From: Flavobacterium salmonis
GTDB lineage: Bacteria > Bacteroidota > Bacteroidia > Flavobacteriales > Flavobacteriaceae
Length of the DNA: 64,000 nt
Reading direction: 5' to 3'
Assembly: GCF_903819435.1 (NCBI RefSeq)
Contig: NZ_CAIJDP010000062.1
Coordinates: forward strand, 248,001-312,000
A model generated the notes under the pieces. The model had not been told where the DNA came from, searched no databases, and saw only the letters and a list, made by a program, of their open reading frames with translations. Positions 1 through 8,892 of this stretch are shown one piece after another (the stretch's first letter is position 1; every line of letters starts with the position of its first letter). A program made the translations under genes and the position numbers.

Positions 1-224
1 TGGATTTTAAAGGAAACCCTTTCGGACCAATGCCCGGACTTATGGCAACTGCAGAGTATGTAACCAAAGTTCACGCAGTTTGTACCAGAACCGGAAACCT
101 TGCCAATTACAGCTTCCGTAAAACCGATAATGATAAATTGGTAATGTTGGGTGAAACAGAAGAATACGAACCCTTGAGCCGTGCAGCATACTTTAATGCA
201 ATGAAAAAAAGTCAGGAGAAATAA
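1..224 (+). CDS. tdk: Thymidine kinase, C-terminal part (5' end outside window)
   Basis: This is the last ~74 codons of a type II thymidine kinase, which phosphorylates thymidine in the salvage route to dTTP. The reading frame is open from the first full codon at position 3. The sequence PFGPMPGLMATAEYVTKVHA is the family's lasso/thymidine-binding region, followed by the conserved ExYEPLSRAAY segment. Family members usually end in a zinc ribbon with two Cys pairs. Here only one Cys (VCTRTG) remains and the distal pair reads LSRAAY, so zinc binding is probably lost. From memory this is usual in Flavobacteria. The 261-680 gene follows 36 nt downstream. Confidence 0.9.
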   Translation, partial: DFKGNPFGPMPGLMATAEYVTKVHAVCTRTGNLANYSFRKTDNDKLVMLGETEEYEPLSRAAYFNAMKKSQEK

Positions 225-260
225 TGAAGCCCTAATGTTTTATGCCTTAACACTACTAAC

Positions 261-680
261 ATGAGAAAACAGAATATTTTATTTTTAGCAATCCTTGTAA
301 TTGCAATGGGCATAGCGGGTTATTTTTATTTTTTTATTGCTGAAAATACTGAAGAGATAAATATTGAAGCAACCCAATTGGTAGAAAAGTACAATAAAAA
401 TTGCCCGTTGACTATTCAGGAAGGAATTCGTTTAGATAGCGTAAGTTTACATGAAGAAAGGATTGTTAAGTACAATTTGACTTTGTTGAATGTTGTAAAA
501 GAAACGGCTGAAGTAGATATAATAAAAAAGGAAATTGAAAAAAGTCTGATCAGTACAGCAAAAGAAAATACGGGATTTCAGGTTTTCAGGGATAATGATT
601 ATACTTTGGCGTATAGTTACAGTGATAAAAATAAAGCATTTTTGTTTGATGTGAAGATATTTCCGGATCAGTATAAATAA
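261..680 (+). CDS. Hypothetical membrane-anchored protein
   Basis: I do not recognise this 139-residue protein. Residues 6-27 form one hydrophobic segment (signal anchor or uncleaved signal peptide). The rest is a charged soluble domain with a central helix-like stretch (VKETAEVDIIKKEIEKS) and a beta-rich tail ending FDVKIFPDQYK, probably facing the periplasm. It lies 36 nt after tdk in the same direction and ends at a strong terminator, so it may be read through from tdk. No catalytic motif is visible. The start is the ATG directly before a typical Lys/Arg-hydrophobic N terminus. Confidence 0.75.
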   Translation: MRKQNILFLAILVIAMGIAGYFYFFIAENTEEINIEATQLVEKYNKNCPLTIQEGIRLDSVSLHEERIVKYNLTLLNVVKETAEVDIIKKEIEKSLISTAKENTGFQVFRDNDYTLAYSYSDKNKAFLFDVKIFPDQYK

Positions 681-696
681 GCTTTTAATCTAAATA

Positions 697-731
697 AAAA
701 CCCGACACAAATTTAAATTCTGTCGGGTTTT
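697..731. terminator. Bidirectional intrinsic terminator
   Basis: Stem AAAACCCGACA pairs with TGTCGGGTTTT around a 13-nt loop. It has A-rich and T-rich flanks, so it can work both ways. It separates the converging 261-680 gene and rpoN. The same stem recurs at 27575 and 54062. Confidence 0.85.
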
Positions 732-746
732 CTATTTTATAAAAAA

Positions 747-2207
747 TTAAATCTTCTTTCTCATTCGGGCAACCGGAATATCAAGCTGTTCCCGGTATTT
801 TGCAATAGTTCTTCTTGCAATTGGATACCCTTTTTCTTTTAAGATTTCAGCCAGTTGATCGTCTGGAAGCGGTTTCTTTTTATCTTCTTCTTCAATGGTA
901 TTTTTAAGAATTTTTTTGATTTCTAAAGTGGAAACATCTTCTCCCTGATCATTTTTCATTGCCTCAGAGAAAAATTCCTTAATTAGTTTTGTCCCGTATG
1001 GTGTTTCGACATATTTGCTGTTGGCTACACGCGAAATCGTTGAAATATCCAAACCAACCATATCGGCAATGTCTTTTAAGATCATGGGTTTTAGTTTGGT
1101 TTCGTCGCCGTCCAGAAAAAATTCTTCCTGATAATGCATAATCGCATTCATGGTCACAAAGAGTGTTTCCTGACGCTGTCTGATCGCATCGATAAACCAT
1201 TTAGCCGAATCCAGTTTTTGTTTGATAAACTGAACCGCATCTTTCTGTGCCGTCGATTTATCACGAGAATCTTTATACGTCTGCATCATTTCCTGATAAT
1301 CCTTAGAAACGTGCAGGGAAGGAGCATTTCGTCCGTTTAAAGTTAGTTCCAGTTCGCCATCAACAATTCTGATCGCAAAATCCGGAACTACATTTTCTGT
1401 AACTTTATTATTCCCTGTAAATGAACCGCCCGGTTTAGGATTCAGTCTTTCGATTTCGTGAATTGCTTTTTTAAGCTGTTCGTTAGAAACGCTGTATTTC
1501 TGTAATAATTTGTCGTAATGTTTCTTCGTAAAAGCATCAAACTGATTCTCTATAATATCAATCGCCAAATCAACATATTCTGTTGGTGTTTTATGTTTTA
1601 ACTGAAGCAATAAACATTCTTGTAAATCACGTGCTCCAACCCCCGAAGGTTCTAATTCGTGAATAACATGCAGCATTTTTTCGACCATTGTTTCATCAGT
1701 GTAAATTCCCTGAGTAAAAGCCATATCGTCTACAATATCCGGAATGCTTCTGCGAATGTAACCCATATCGTCAATACTTCCAACGAGGAATTCAGCGATT
1801 TCGCGCTCTTCATCATTCAAAATAAAAGTATTCAGCTGATTGATCAAATCCTGATGAAAACTTATTGGCGAAGCAAAAGGTGTTTCACGTTCTTCTTCGT
1901 CTCCATAATTATTAACCTGAGTCTTGTAATCAGGCGTATCGTCGTCACTTAAGTATTCGTCAATGTTAATGTCTTCCGCTTCGATTCTGTCAGATTCCGC
2001 ATCATCATAATCGTCGTAGTCTTCATTGGCAAATTCATCGGCTTCATATTCATCTTCCTGTCCTGCCTCTAAAGCCGGATTTTCGTTCATTTCTTCCAAT
2101 AAACGTTGTTCAAAAGCTTGCGTAGGCAATTGAATTAACTTCATCAGCTGAATTTGCTGTGGAGATAATTTTTGGGATAATTTTAAATTTAAAAATTGCT
2201 TTAGCAT
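747..2207 (-). CDS. rpoN: RNA polymerase sigma-54 factor
   Basis: 486 residues, the usual length. It directs core RNA polymerase to -24/-12 promoters that need AAA+ activators. Region I at the N terminus is Gln/Leu-rich (LSPQQIQLMKLIQLPTQAFE). Residues ~48-105 are the acidic region II (many Asp/Glu). The core-binding domain follows. The C terminus carries the RpoN box, read here as ARRTIAKYRE, close to the ARRTVAKYRE consensus, followed by a basic tail. No sigma-54 activator is encoded in this window, so its targets lie elsewhere. It follows asnS by ~95 nt on the same strand and may be partly co-transcribed with it. Confidence 0.97.
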   Translation of the reverse strand: MLKQFLNLKLSQKLSPQQIQLMKLIQLPTQAFEQRLLEEMNENPALEAGQEDEYEADEFANEDYDDYDDAESDRIEAEDINIDEYLSDDDTPDYKTQVNNYGDEEERETPFASPISFHQDLINQLNTFILNDEEREIAEFLVGSIDDMGYIRRSIPDIVDDMAFTQGIYTDETMVEKMLHVIHELEPSGVGARDLQECLLLQLKHKTPTEYVDLAIDIIENQFDAFTKKHYDKLLQKYSVSNEQLKKAIHEIERLNPKPGGSFTGNNKVTENVVPDFAIRIVDGELELTLNGRNAPSLHVSKDYQEMMQTYKDSRDKSTAQKDAVQFIKQKLDSAKWFIDAIRQRQETLFVTMNAIMHYQEEFFLDGDETKLKPMILKDIADMVGLDISTISRVANSKYVETPYGTKLIKEFFSEAMKNDQGEDVSTLEIKKILKNTIEEEDKKKPLPDDQLAEILKEKGYPIARRTIAKYREQLDIPVARMRKKI

Positions 2208-2258
2208 TATTATGTTTAATCGTTTATTTGTTTAATTGTCAATTTGTCAATTCGTGAA

Positions 2259-2290
2259 AATCGGTTAACCGAATGAACGATTAACCGATT
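2259..2290 (-). terminator. Inverted repeat between asnS and rpoN
   Basis: Perfect 10-bp arms AATCGGTTAA/TTAACCGATT flank a 12-nt loop just after the asnS stop. No clear U-tract follows on the minus strand, so it may be a weak terminator or mRNA-end stabiliser. AT-rich AATTGTCAATTTG-type repeats lie next to it. Confidence 0.4.
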
Positions 2291-2301
2291 AAATTTATTT
2301 C

Positions 2302-3747
2302 TTAAAATTCCGCGCTTCCAGGAGTTCTAGGGAAAGGAATTACGTCTCTAATGTTTGTCATTCCAGTTACAAACAATACCAGACGTTCAAATCCTAAACC
2401 GAAACCTGCGTGTGTTGCGGAACCAAATCTTCTGGTGTCTAAGTACCAGTATAATTCTTCTTCGTCGATTTCTAAGGCTTTCATTTTTTCAACCAAAACA
2501 TCGTAACGCTCTTCTCTTTCAGAACCTCCGACGATTTCTCCAATTCCAGGGAAAAGGATGTCCATTGCACGAACCGTTTCTCTTCCTGGTTCGGTGTTGT
2601 CGTTCAAACGCATGTAAAACGCTTTAATGTTTGCCGGGTAATCAAATAAAATTACCGGACATTTAAAGTGTTTTTCTACTAAATAACGCTCGTGTTCTGA
2701 CTGTAAATCAGCGCCCCATTCGTTGATTAAATATTGGAATTTCTTCTTTTTATTTGGAGTTGAATCTCTTAAAATATCAATTGCTTCCGTGTACGAAACA
2801 CGTTTGAAGTTATTCTCCAAAACGAAGTTCAATTTCTCCAACAAAGCCATTTCGCTTCTGTCTGCCTGTGGTTTTGATTTTTCTTCTTCAAGAAGTCTTC
2901 CTTCTAAGAATTTCAAATCGTCTCCACAATTGTCTAAAGCATATTTAATTACGTACTGAATAAAATCTTCAGCCAAATCCATGTTGTCATCCAAATCGTT
3001 GAAAGCAACTTCCGGCTCGATCATCCAAAATTCTGCCAAGTGACGGGAAGTATTTGAATTTTCTGCTCTAAAAGTGGGTCCAAAAGTATAAATCTGACCC
3101 AAAGCCATTGCAAAAGTTTCTCCTTCTAATTGTCCCGAAACCGTTAAGTTAGTATGTTTTCCGAAGAAATCTTTTTTGAAATCAATGTTTCCTTCTTCAT
3201 TTTTTGGAAGATTATCCAAAGGCAATGAAGTTACCTGAAACATTTCTCCGGCACCTTCCGCATCAGCTCCGGTAATGATTGGTGTGTTTACATAAACAAA
3301 ACCTTTATCCTGAAAATATTTGTGAACTGCAAATGACAATACAGAACGCACACGCATAATCGCACCAAAAGCATTTGTACGTACGCGCAAGTGAGCATTT
3401 TCACGTAAAAATTCTAAAGAGTGTTTTTTAGGCTGCATCGGGAATTTCTCCGCATCAGAATCTCCTAAAATTTCAAGTTTGTTAACCTGAATTTCGTATT
3501 TCTGACCCGCACCTTTACTTTCAACCAAAGTTCCAAAAACAGAAACCGCAGCTCCGGTCGTGATTCTTTTTAAAGTTTCTTCCGGTGTATTTTCAAAATC
3601 AACAACACATTGTATATTATTAATGGTAGAACCGTCATTTAGCGCAATAAACTGATTATTTCTAAAAGTTCTCACCCATCCTTTTGCATTAACCTCCTGA
3701 AGCGTCGTCGTACTGTTTAATAAGTCTTTAACTTTTGTGTGTCTCAT
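2302..3747 (-). CDS. asnS: Asparaginyl-tRNA synthetase
   Basis: 481 residues; charges tRNA-Asn with asparagine in the cytoplasm. An N-terminal OB-fold anticodon-binding domain (~residues 15-105, [16 protein letters not shown]) precedes a class II catalytic core. Motif 2 reads [25 protein letters not shown] and motif 3 reads [13 protein letters not shown] near the C terminus, ending in the characteristic [10 protein letters not shown]. The window shows no sign of the GatCAB-dependent route. A perfect -7 element (TATATTTG on the minus strand) lies upstream, though I see no matching -33 element. Confidence 0.97.
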   Translation of the reverse strand: MRHTKVKDLLNSTTTLQEVNAKGWVRTFRNNQFIALNDGSTINNIQCVVDFENTPEETLKRITTGAAVSVFGTLVESKGAGQKYEIQVNKLEILGDSDAEKFPMQPKKHSLEFLRENAHLRVRTNAFGAIMRVRSVLSFAVHKYFQDKGFVYVNTPIITGADAEGAGEMFQVTSLPLDNLPKNEEGNIDFKKDFFGKHTNLTVSGQLEGETFAMALGQIYTFGPTFRAENSNTSRHLAEFWMIEPEVAFNDLDDNMDLAEDFIQYVIKYALDNCGDDLKFLEGRLLEEEKSKPQADRSEMALLEKLNFVLENNFKRVSYTEAIDILRDSTPNKKKKFQYLINEWGADLQSEHERYLVEKHFKCPVILFDYPANIKAFYMRLNDNTEPGRETVRAMDILFPGIGEIVGGSEREERYDVLVEKMKALEIDEEELYWYLDTRRFGSATHAGFGLGFERLVLFVTGMTNIRDVIPFPRTPGSAEF

Positions 3748-3820
3748 TTTTATATATAATGTTGAAATTAAATTATTTGTTGCGTAATAACTGCAAATAT
3801 AAACGATAATTATTAAAATT

Positions 3821-3913
3821 AGAAGCTGTTTCCCGCTATCCGCTATATCTTTTTAGGCAGATCATTTACGATAAACAAGATATTCCCGATTGCCTGAAAA
3901 GGATGTCGCTTCT
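3821..3913. repeat. Nested palindromic intergenic repeat
   Basis: Outer arms AGAAGC (3821) and GCTTCT (3908) enclose inner arms CTTTTTAGGCA (3849) and TGCCTGAAAAG (3891), which pair with one G-U. The unit continues into a G-rich tail ATCGGGGGCTAGGGAC. Its base composition differs from the AT-rich flanks. It resembles a dispersed palindromic element that I recall as common in Flavobacterium intergenic DNA; I cannot verify the copy number here. Confidence 0.6.
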
Positions 3914-3955
3914 ATCGGGGGCTAGGGACTCGTTTTCAAAAGAATCAATTATTTT

Positions 3956-4372
3956 TCATTTTTGTATGGCCTTCTTAAATTTCTTAAATCCGGAAATATC
4001 TTTTCTTATTTCTTTCATCCATTTTTTTCCATATTTTAAATATAGAAATTCGAAGACTACTTGATTATAAATACTTTCAACGGCTTCACTTGGAGCTATG
4101 CAGCCATAATTGAAAAAGTATATCTTAAATTTTCTTTCAAATTCTTGGTCTGATGGCGAAATAAGTTGATTCATTCCTCCTCTTAAAAGTAAAAAGGGTG
4201 TGTGATTTTCTATATCAGATTTAGCTAATTTTCGAATTTCATCATCTCCATCTGCAAATTCTACTTTGCTGGCTCCACTTAAGTTTAATTGTTCGTCGCT
4301 CAATATGTTTTCTTGCCCATACGAAAGGATAGAAAATAAAATGCAGAATGATAATATTGTTTTTTTTATCAT
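3956..4372 (-). CDS. Hypothetical secreted protein
   Basis: 138 residues with a clear type I signal peptide (residues 1-20, ending SYGQ-E), so it is periplasmic or secreted. The mature part has no motif I recognise. It contains two aromatic/basic C-terminal helices (FEFLYLKYGKKWMKEI) and a single Cys at ~110. It sits 27 nt downstream of the RND transporter on the same strand and could be the last gene of that unit. Function unknown. Confidence 0.7.
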   Translation of the reverse strand: MIKKTILSFCILFSILSYGQENILSDEQLNLSGASKVEFADGDDEIRKLAKSDIENHTPFLLLRGGMNQLISPSDQEFERKFKIYFFNYGCIAPSEAVESIYNQVVFEFLYLKYGKKWMKEIRKDISGFKKFKKAIQK

Positions 4373-4399
4373 GTAAATGACATTAACTTATAATCCGTG

Positions 4400-6784
4400 C
4401 TAATTCGTGAAATTCGTGTTTCCTTCAAATCCTTCCAAATCCTCTTTCTTAGCTTTCTTCTTCTCAAAAGTCAAAACCAAAGCCGGTAAAACCAATAAAT
4501 TGGCAAACATCGCAAACGCCAGTGTGCAGGAAATCAATGCACCAAGCGCTATTGTACCGCTAAAACTGGAAAGCGTGAAAGTAGCAAATCCTAAAATTAA
4601 AACTACAGAAGTATAAAAAGTACTAATTCCGGTTTCTCTCAAGGCACTGAAAACAGATTTTTTTACTTTCCCGTTGCTTTGAATTAAATCATGTTTGTAC
4701 TTCGCCATAAATTGAATCGCATTATCAACCGAAATTCCAAATGCAATACTGAATACTAAAATCGTTGAAGGCTTAAGCGGAATTCCAAAATAACCCATTA
4801 ATCCGGATGTAATGCAAAGCGGTAAAACATTCGTAATTACCGATGCAAAAACCATTTTGAACGATCGGAACAAATACAACATCAAAATAGCAATCACTAA
4901 AATCGCAAAAATCAGCGATTCAATTAAGTTGTCAACCAGATATGATGTTCCTTTTTGGAAAACCAAGGCTTTTCCGGTAACAGTAACTTCGTAACGGTCT
5001 TTTGGGAAAATCTCATCAATTTTTGAATGTAATTTTTTCTCGACTTTCGCCATTTCATCCGTACCAATATCTTTCATGAAAGTCGTGATTCTGGCATATT
5101 GTCCTGTCGAATCAACATAGGCTTTCATTAAATTGTCTTTGCTGTTTTTAGTCGCATTTTTAGCATAACCCAAAATAAAGGTCTGTTCCTGCGAAGTTGG
5201 TAATTGATAATATTCAGGATTTCCGTTATAGAAAGCCTGCTTTGAATATTTAACCAAATTCACAATCGAAACAGGTTTTGCCAATTCAGGCATTTCTGCA
5301 ATTGTATTTTGCAGTTCATCCATTTTACGAATAGTTGAAGCCTTCATGACACCTTTTTTCTTTTTGGTGTCAATCATGATTTCAAGCGGCATGACACCGT
5401 TGAACTCTTTTTCGTAGAATAAAATATCTTTAAAAAAAGAAGCGCTTTTTGGCATTTCACCAATTAAACTCCCAGAAACCTTCATTTGAGCAACTCCAAT
5501 AACACTGAAGACCAAAAGCAAGCCGTAAATCGTATAAATTACTTTTCGTTTGTTTCTGACCACATTTTCTACAAAATCCAATAAAGTCGAAATGTAGGTT
5601 TTCGTTAAATGATATAAATGTTTTTCTCCCGGAACAGGCATGAAACTGTACACAATCGGTACAATTAAAAGCGTCAATAAATAGACAGAAATCACGTTAA
5701 TCGAAGTTACCAGACCAAATTCAAAAAGCAAATCATTTCCGGTAATCATAAACGTAGCAAAACCAATCGCCGTAGTTAAATTCGTCATTAAGGTCGAAAC
5801 TCCAATTTTCGAAATAATACGCTGTAAAGCCTTTGCCTGATTGTTATGCAGTTTAATTTCCTGCTGGTATTTATTGATCAGGAAAATGCAATTCGTGATT
5901 CCGATTACAATAATTAAGGGTGGAATGATTGCCGTTAAAACTGTAATTTTATAATGAAATAATCCAAGCGTTCCAAACGACCAGATTACACCTACAATCA
6001 AAATACAGATTGAAATAAGCGTTGCTCTAAACGAACGGAAAAAGAAAAAGAAAATCAGCGAAACGGTTAGCAACGCCGCACCAATAAAAAGCCCGATTTC
6101 GCCTTTCATGTTATCAGCATTGATCGTTCTGATGTATGGCATTCCGGAAACACGCAAATCGATTCCGGTAGTTTTTTCGAATTTATCGATTTTTGGAACC
6201 AGGTTTTCCAAAATAAAAGTCTTTCTTTCGGCGGTATTAACCAGCGCTTTATTCATGTAAATGGCCGAACGGACGCTTCCGCTTTGTTTGTTAAAAAGCA
6301 ATCCTTCGTAAAAAGGTAAATTATTAAACAAATCGTGCTGAACCGTTTTTAAATATTCCGGATCAACTGTTTTACTTTGATCAATAAAGGGATTAAGAAC
6401 GAATTTTTCATTCACCGTGTCTTTCTCTAACTTTTTTAAATCATTTAGAGAAACCACCAAATCCACTTCTTTAGATTTTTTTAAACCTGTCATCAATTCG
6501 TTCCAGGCCGCGTAATTTTTTGGCGTAAAGAATTCTTTATCCTGAAACCCAATTACAATCAGGTTTCCTTCTTCACCAAATTTATCCAGAAATTTTTGAT
6601 ACTCTTTGTTTGCAATGTGATCTTTTGGAAGCAAATTGGCTTCGGTATAAGTCATCGATAGGTTTCTCCATTGAAAAGCGAGGAAAATTGTAACTGCAAT
6701 AACAAAAACCAATATAATAATTCTATTTTTAAGTATGATTCGGGCTAATTTTTCCCAGAATCCAACTTGTATAGTGTTTTTCAT
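4400..6784 (-). CDS. RND/MMPL-type transporter
   Basis: 794 residues in the classic RND pseudo-duplicated layout. TM1 is at ~20-38. A large periplasmic loop spans ~45-225, followed by five to six TM helices (230-385). A second TM (~415-435), a second loop (440-625) and a last TM bundle (630-775) follow. The TM4-equivalent segments contain the GITNCIFLINKY and GISVDNAIQFMAKY stretches typical of hydrophobe/amphiphile exporters of the MMPL/HpnN branch. No membrane-fusion protein or TolC partner is adjacent, which fits this branch. The substrate (lipid, sterol-like or hopanoid molecule) cannot be told from sequence. Confidence 0.88.
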   Translation of the reverse strand: MKNTIQVGFWEKLARIILKNRIIILVFVIAVTIFLAFQWRNLSMTYTEANLLPKDHIANKEYQKFLDKFGEEGNLIVIGFQDKEFFTPKNYAAWNELMTGLKKSKEVDLVVSLNDLKKLEKDTVNEKFVLNPFIDQSKTVDPEYLKTVQHDLFNNLPFYEGLLFNKQSGSVRSAIYMNKALVNTAERKTFILENLVPKIDKFEKTTGIDLRVSGMPYIRTINADNMKGEIGLFIGAALLTVSLIFFFFFRSFRATLISICILIVGVIWSFGTLGLFHYKITVLTAIIPPLIIVIGITNCIFLINKYQQEIKLHNNQAKALQRIISKIGVSTLMTNLTTAIGFATFMITGNDLLFEFGLVTSINVISVYLLTLLIVPIVYSFMPVPGEKHLYHLTKTYISTLLDFVENVVRNKRKVIYTIYGLLLVFSVIGVAQMKVSGSLIGEMPKSASFFKDILFYEKEFNGVMPLEIMIDTKKKKGVMKASTIRKMDELQNTIAEMPELAKPVSIVNLVKYSKQAFYNGNPEYYQLPTSQEQTFILGYAKNATKNSKDNLMKAYVDSTGQYARITTFMKDIGTDEMAKVEKKLHSKIDEIFPKDRYEVTVTGKALVFQKGTSYLVDNLIESLIFAILVIAILMLYLFRSFKMVFASVITNVLPLCITSGLMGYFGIPLKPSTILVFSIAFGISVDNAIQFMAKYKHDLIQSNGKVKKSVFSALRETGISTFYTSVVLILGFATFTLSSFSGTIALGALISCTLAFAMFANLLVLPALVLTFEKKKAKKEDLEGFEGNTNFTN

Positions 6785-6962
6785 AAAATTTGTAAAATGG
6801 ATGCAAATGTAATGAAAAGTGCTATAAATGATTAATAAAGAGCTTTGTTTTTGCGATTTGTTAACATTAATTAACAGTATGTTTTTTTACGATATTCATT
6901 GTTTTCTGTCATTTGTATAATAGCTTTTCTCATCTTTGTATTCAATTTTAAAAAGAATAAAA

Positions 6963-7292
6963 ATGAATTGGATTTTATTAATCATTGCCGGACTTTTTGA
7001 AGTGGGTTTTGCCTCTTGTTTAGGCAAAGCCAAAGAAACGACAGGGATTATTTCAACCTATTGGATGGTTGGTTTTTTTGTTTGCCTTTCAATAAGTATG
7101 CTTTTGCTTTATAAAGCCACACAGGTTTTGCCAATAGGTACTGCTTATGCTGTCTGGACAGGAATTGGTGCTGTTGGAACCGTTTTAGTTGGAATTTTGA
7201 TTTTTAAAGAACCGGCAACTTTCTGGAGAATATTTTTTCTTTCAACATTGATTGCTTCAATTATTGGGTTGAAGTTTGTTTCCAGTCATTAA
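6963..7292 (+). CDS. Small multidrug resistance exporter, Gdx/SugE-like
   Basis: 109 residues, four TM helices, the family's usual length. The start is the ATG giving MNWILLIIAGLFEVG; an upstream in-frame TTG at 6936 adds nothing conserved. Glu13 is the proton/substrate-coupling residue of SMR proteins. LPIGTAYAVWTGIGAVG matches the guanidinium-exporter (Gdx/SugE) branch rather than EmrE. Ser45, Tyr62 and Trp65 align with the Gdx binding-site residues, but the usual Trp16 is Phe16 here. It is a single gene, unlike paired heteromeric SMRs. I see no guanidine riboswitch in the 178-nt leader. Confidence 0.88.
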   Translation: MNWILLIIAGLFEVGFASCLGKAKETTGIISTYWMVGFFVCLSISMLLLYKATQVLPIGTAYAVWTGIGAVGTVLVGILIFKEPATFWRIFFLSTLIASIIGLKFVSSH

Positions 7293-7337
7293 AAAATTTA
7301 TACAGACTAATCAGAATATAAATAAGTAATAAACAAC

Positions 7338-8099
7338 ATGGAGGAAAACAACACCATCACATTTATTTTTTTAGCGATTATTTTATTGCTGATTGTCATC
7401 ATTGGTTTCATGGTGTATCAATTAATGCAGTCTAAAAAAGCAAAAGAAGATGCTGAAGAAAGTTTTTATGCGCTGGAAAGAAAAGTGAATGACCTGCAAT
7501 TGGAGACTTTGGAGTCCAAACTGAATCCGCATTTGTTTAAGAATATTTTAAATTCTATTCAGTCGCATGCATATCAGACTTATTTTGCTTTGGATAAACT
7601 GGCGAATGTTCTGGATTATATTTTATACGAAAGCAAAAAGAAATTTGTCACGGCGAAAGAAGAGATTGATTTTGCATTGAATCTAATCGAAATCAACAAA
7701 ATTAAAATCAGCCCGCTTTTTGAGCTAAAGATCAAAACGAATATCAACAAAGAAGATAAATTATACGATCAGCCTTTATTAGCACCGCTAATTTCAATAG
7801 ATTTAATCGAAAATGCTTTTAAACATGCTGATCTGCAGAGTGCCGATGCTTTTATTTCGGTAGTTTTTGAGTTTAGAGACAATGCTTTTTTTATGACGGT
7901 TTCGAATAAAATATCGGATAAAAAAGTACTGAAAAAAGAACGAGGCGGTTTAGGAAATACAACTTTGGAACACCGTTTAAGAATCATCTACAAAAACAAC
8001 TTCAAACTCGAAAGGTTTACAGAAAACGATATTTATATTGCACATTTAAAAATAGATTTACTTGAATACAAAACTGAAATGCTTGCTACTGGACGATGA
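7338..8099 (+). CDS. LytS/YehU-type sensor histidine kinase
   Basis: 253 residues. One TM helix (~8-28) is followed by a short coiled coil (~33-60) and a His_kinase domain with LNPHLFKNILNSIQ, where His65 is the likely phosphorylated residue. The N-box is LIENAFKHA and a glycine-rich ATP-binding loop reads GGLGNTTLEHRL. It is compact, with no periplasmic sensor domain, so the signal is probably membrane-borne or intracellular. The 3' end overlaps the LytTR response regulator by 38 nt, so the two are translationally coupled partners. Confidence 0.9.
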   Translation: MEENNTITFIFLAIILLLIVIIGFMVYQLMQSKKAKEDAEESFYALERKVNDLQLETLESKLNPHLFKNILNSIQSHAYQTYFALDKLANVLDYILYESKKKFVTAKEEIDFALNLIEINKIKISPLFELKIKTNINKEDKLYDQPLLAPLISIDLIENAFKHADLQSADAFISVVFEFRDNAFFMTVSNKISDKKVLKKERGGLGNTTLEHRLRIIYKNNFKLERFTENDIYIAHLKIDLLEYKTEMLATGR

Positions 8100-8781
8100 G
8101 TTACCAGGATTAACGTACCTGAAAATGCTTTGCGAACAAATTCCCGAAATTGAAATCGTAAAAACATTTAATAATCCGGAAAAACTGCTTGCCGAAATTT
8201 CGGATCTCGATTTTGATTTATTAATATCAGACATCGAAATGCCCGGAATTGACGGTTTGCATCTGGCAGAAATGATTCAGAATAAATTAGTGATTTTTTG
8301 CACAGCATACAAAGATTATGCGGCCGAAGCTTTTAATATTGATGCCGTAGATTATATTACAAAACCGGTAAAACTGGAGCGATTGCAAAAAGCAATTTCA
8401 AAAGCTTTTGAGCGATTCAATAAACCCGAAACAGCTAAAAAATTCATTCAGCTGAATACCGACAAGGGAAAAACTTTGTTGTATTTTAATCAGATTCAGT
8501 ACATTAAAACAGCTATCAGCGACAGTCGTGACAAAACAGTTATTTTGACAGATGGAAGTTTTTTGAATTTAAAAAACGTAAAATTTGATACACTTTTAAA
8601 AGAATTGCCGGAAACTGATTTTTGTCGAATTAATAAAAAAGAAATTGTAGCGGTAAAAGCAATAAAATTTTTTAATCATAACGAGATTGTGTTGCATCAT
8701 TTAGAAAAGAATGACAAAAACAGTACATTAATTCTGAGTGAAACGTATCGTTCTGACTTTTTGAAAAAGGTCAAAATCTAA
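8062..8781 (+). CDS. LytTR-family response regulator
   Basis: 239 residues. A receiver domain (LLLDDE, phospho-acceptor Asp57 in LLISDIEMPG, Lys in YITKPVK) is joined to a C-terminal LytTR DNA-binding domain (~140-239, with NLKNVKFDTLLKELPE and FCRINKKEIV). The start is a TTG inside the kinase gene. No in-frame ATG lies near the conserved N terminus, and starting at TTG gives MNTKLKCLLLDDE, the expected length. The 38-nt overlap with the kinase implies coupled translation. Its targets are not identifiable here; the antiporter gene 112 nt downstream is one candidate. Confidence 0.9.
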   Translation: MNTKLKCLLLDDELPGLTYLKMLCEQIPEIEIVKTFNNPEKLLAEISDLDFDLLISDIEMPGIDGLHLAEMIQNKLVIFCTAYKDYAAEAFNIDAVDYITKPVKLERLQKAISKAFERFNKPETAKKFIQLNTDKGKTLLYFNQIQYIKTAISDSRDKTVILTDGSFLNLKNVKFDTLLKELPETDFCRINKKEIVAVKAIKFFNHNEIVLHHLEKNDKNSTLILSETYRSDFLKKVKI

Positions 8782-8892
8782 CTTATTACAAAGTTTTTCG
8801 GACTTGTTACATAAATTGAAAATTAGCTGTAAATTTACTTTTTCACAACCTTTGCAGTACTGATATTTGCCCCATAATTTAAAATACGGGTT

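Noticed and set aside
6912..6938. Promoter for the SMR gene from ATTTG and CATCTTTG
   Set aside because: The -33/-7 spacing is 15 nt, too short for the 19-21 nt rule, and the -7 element has a mismatch.
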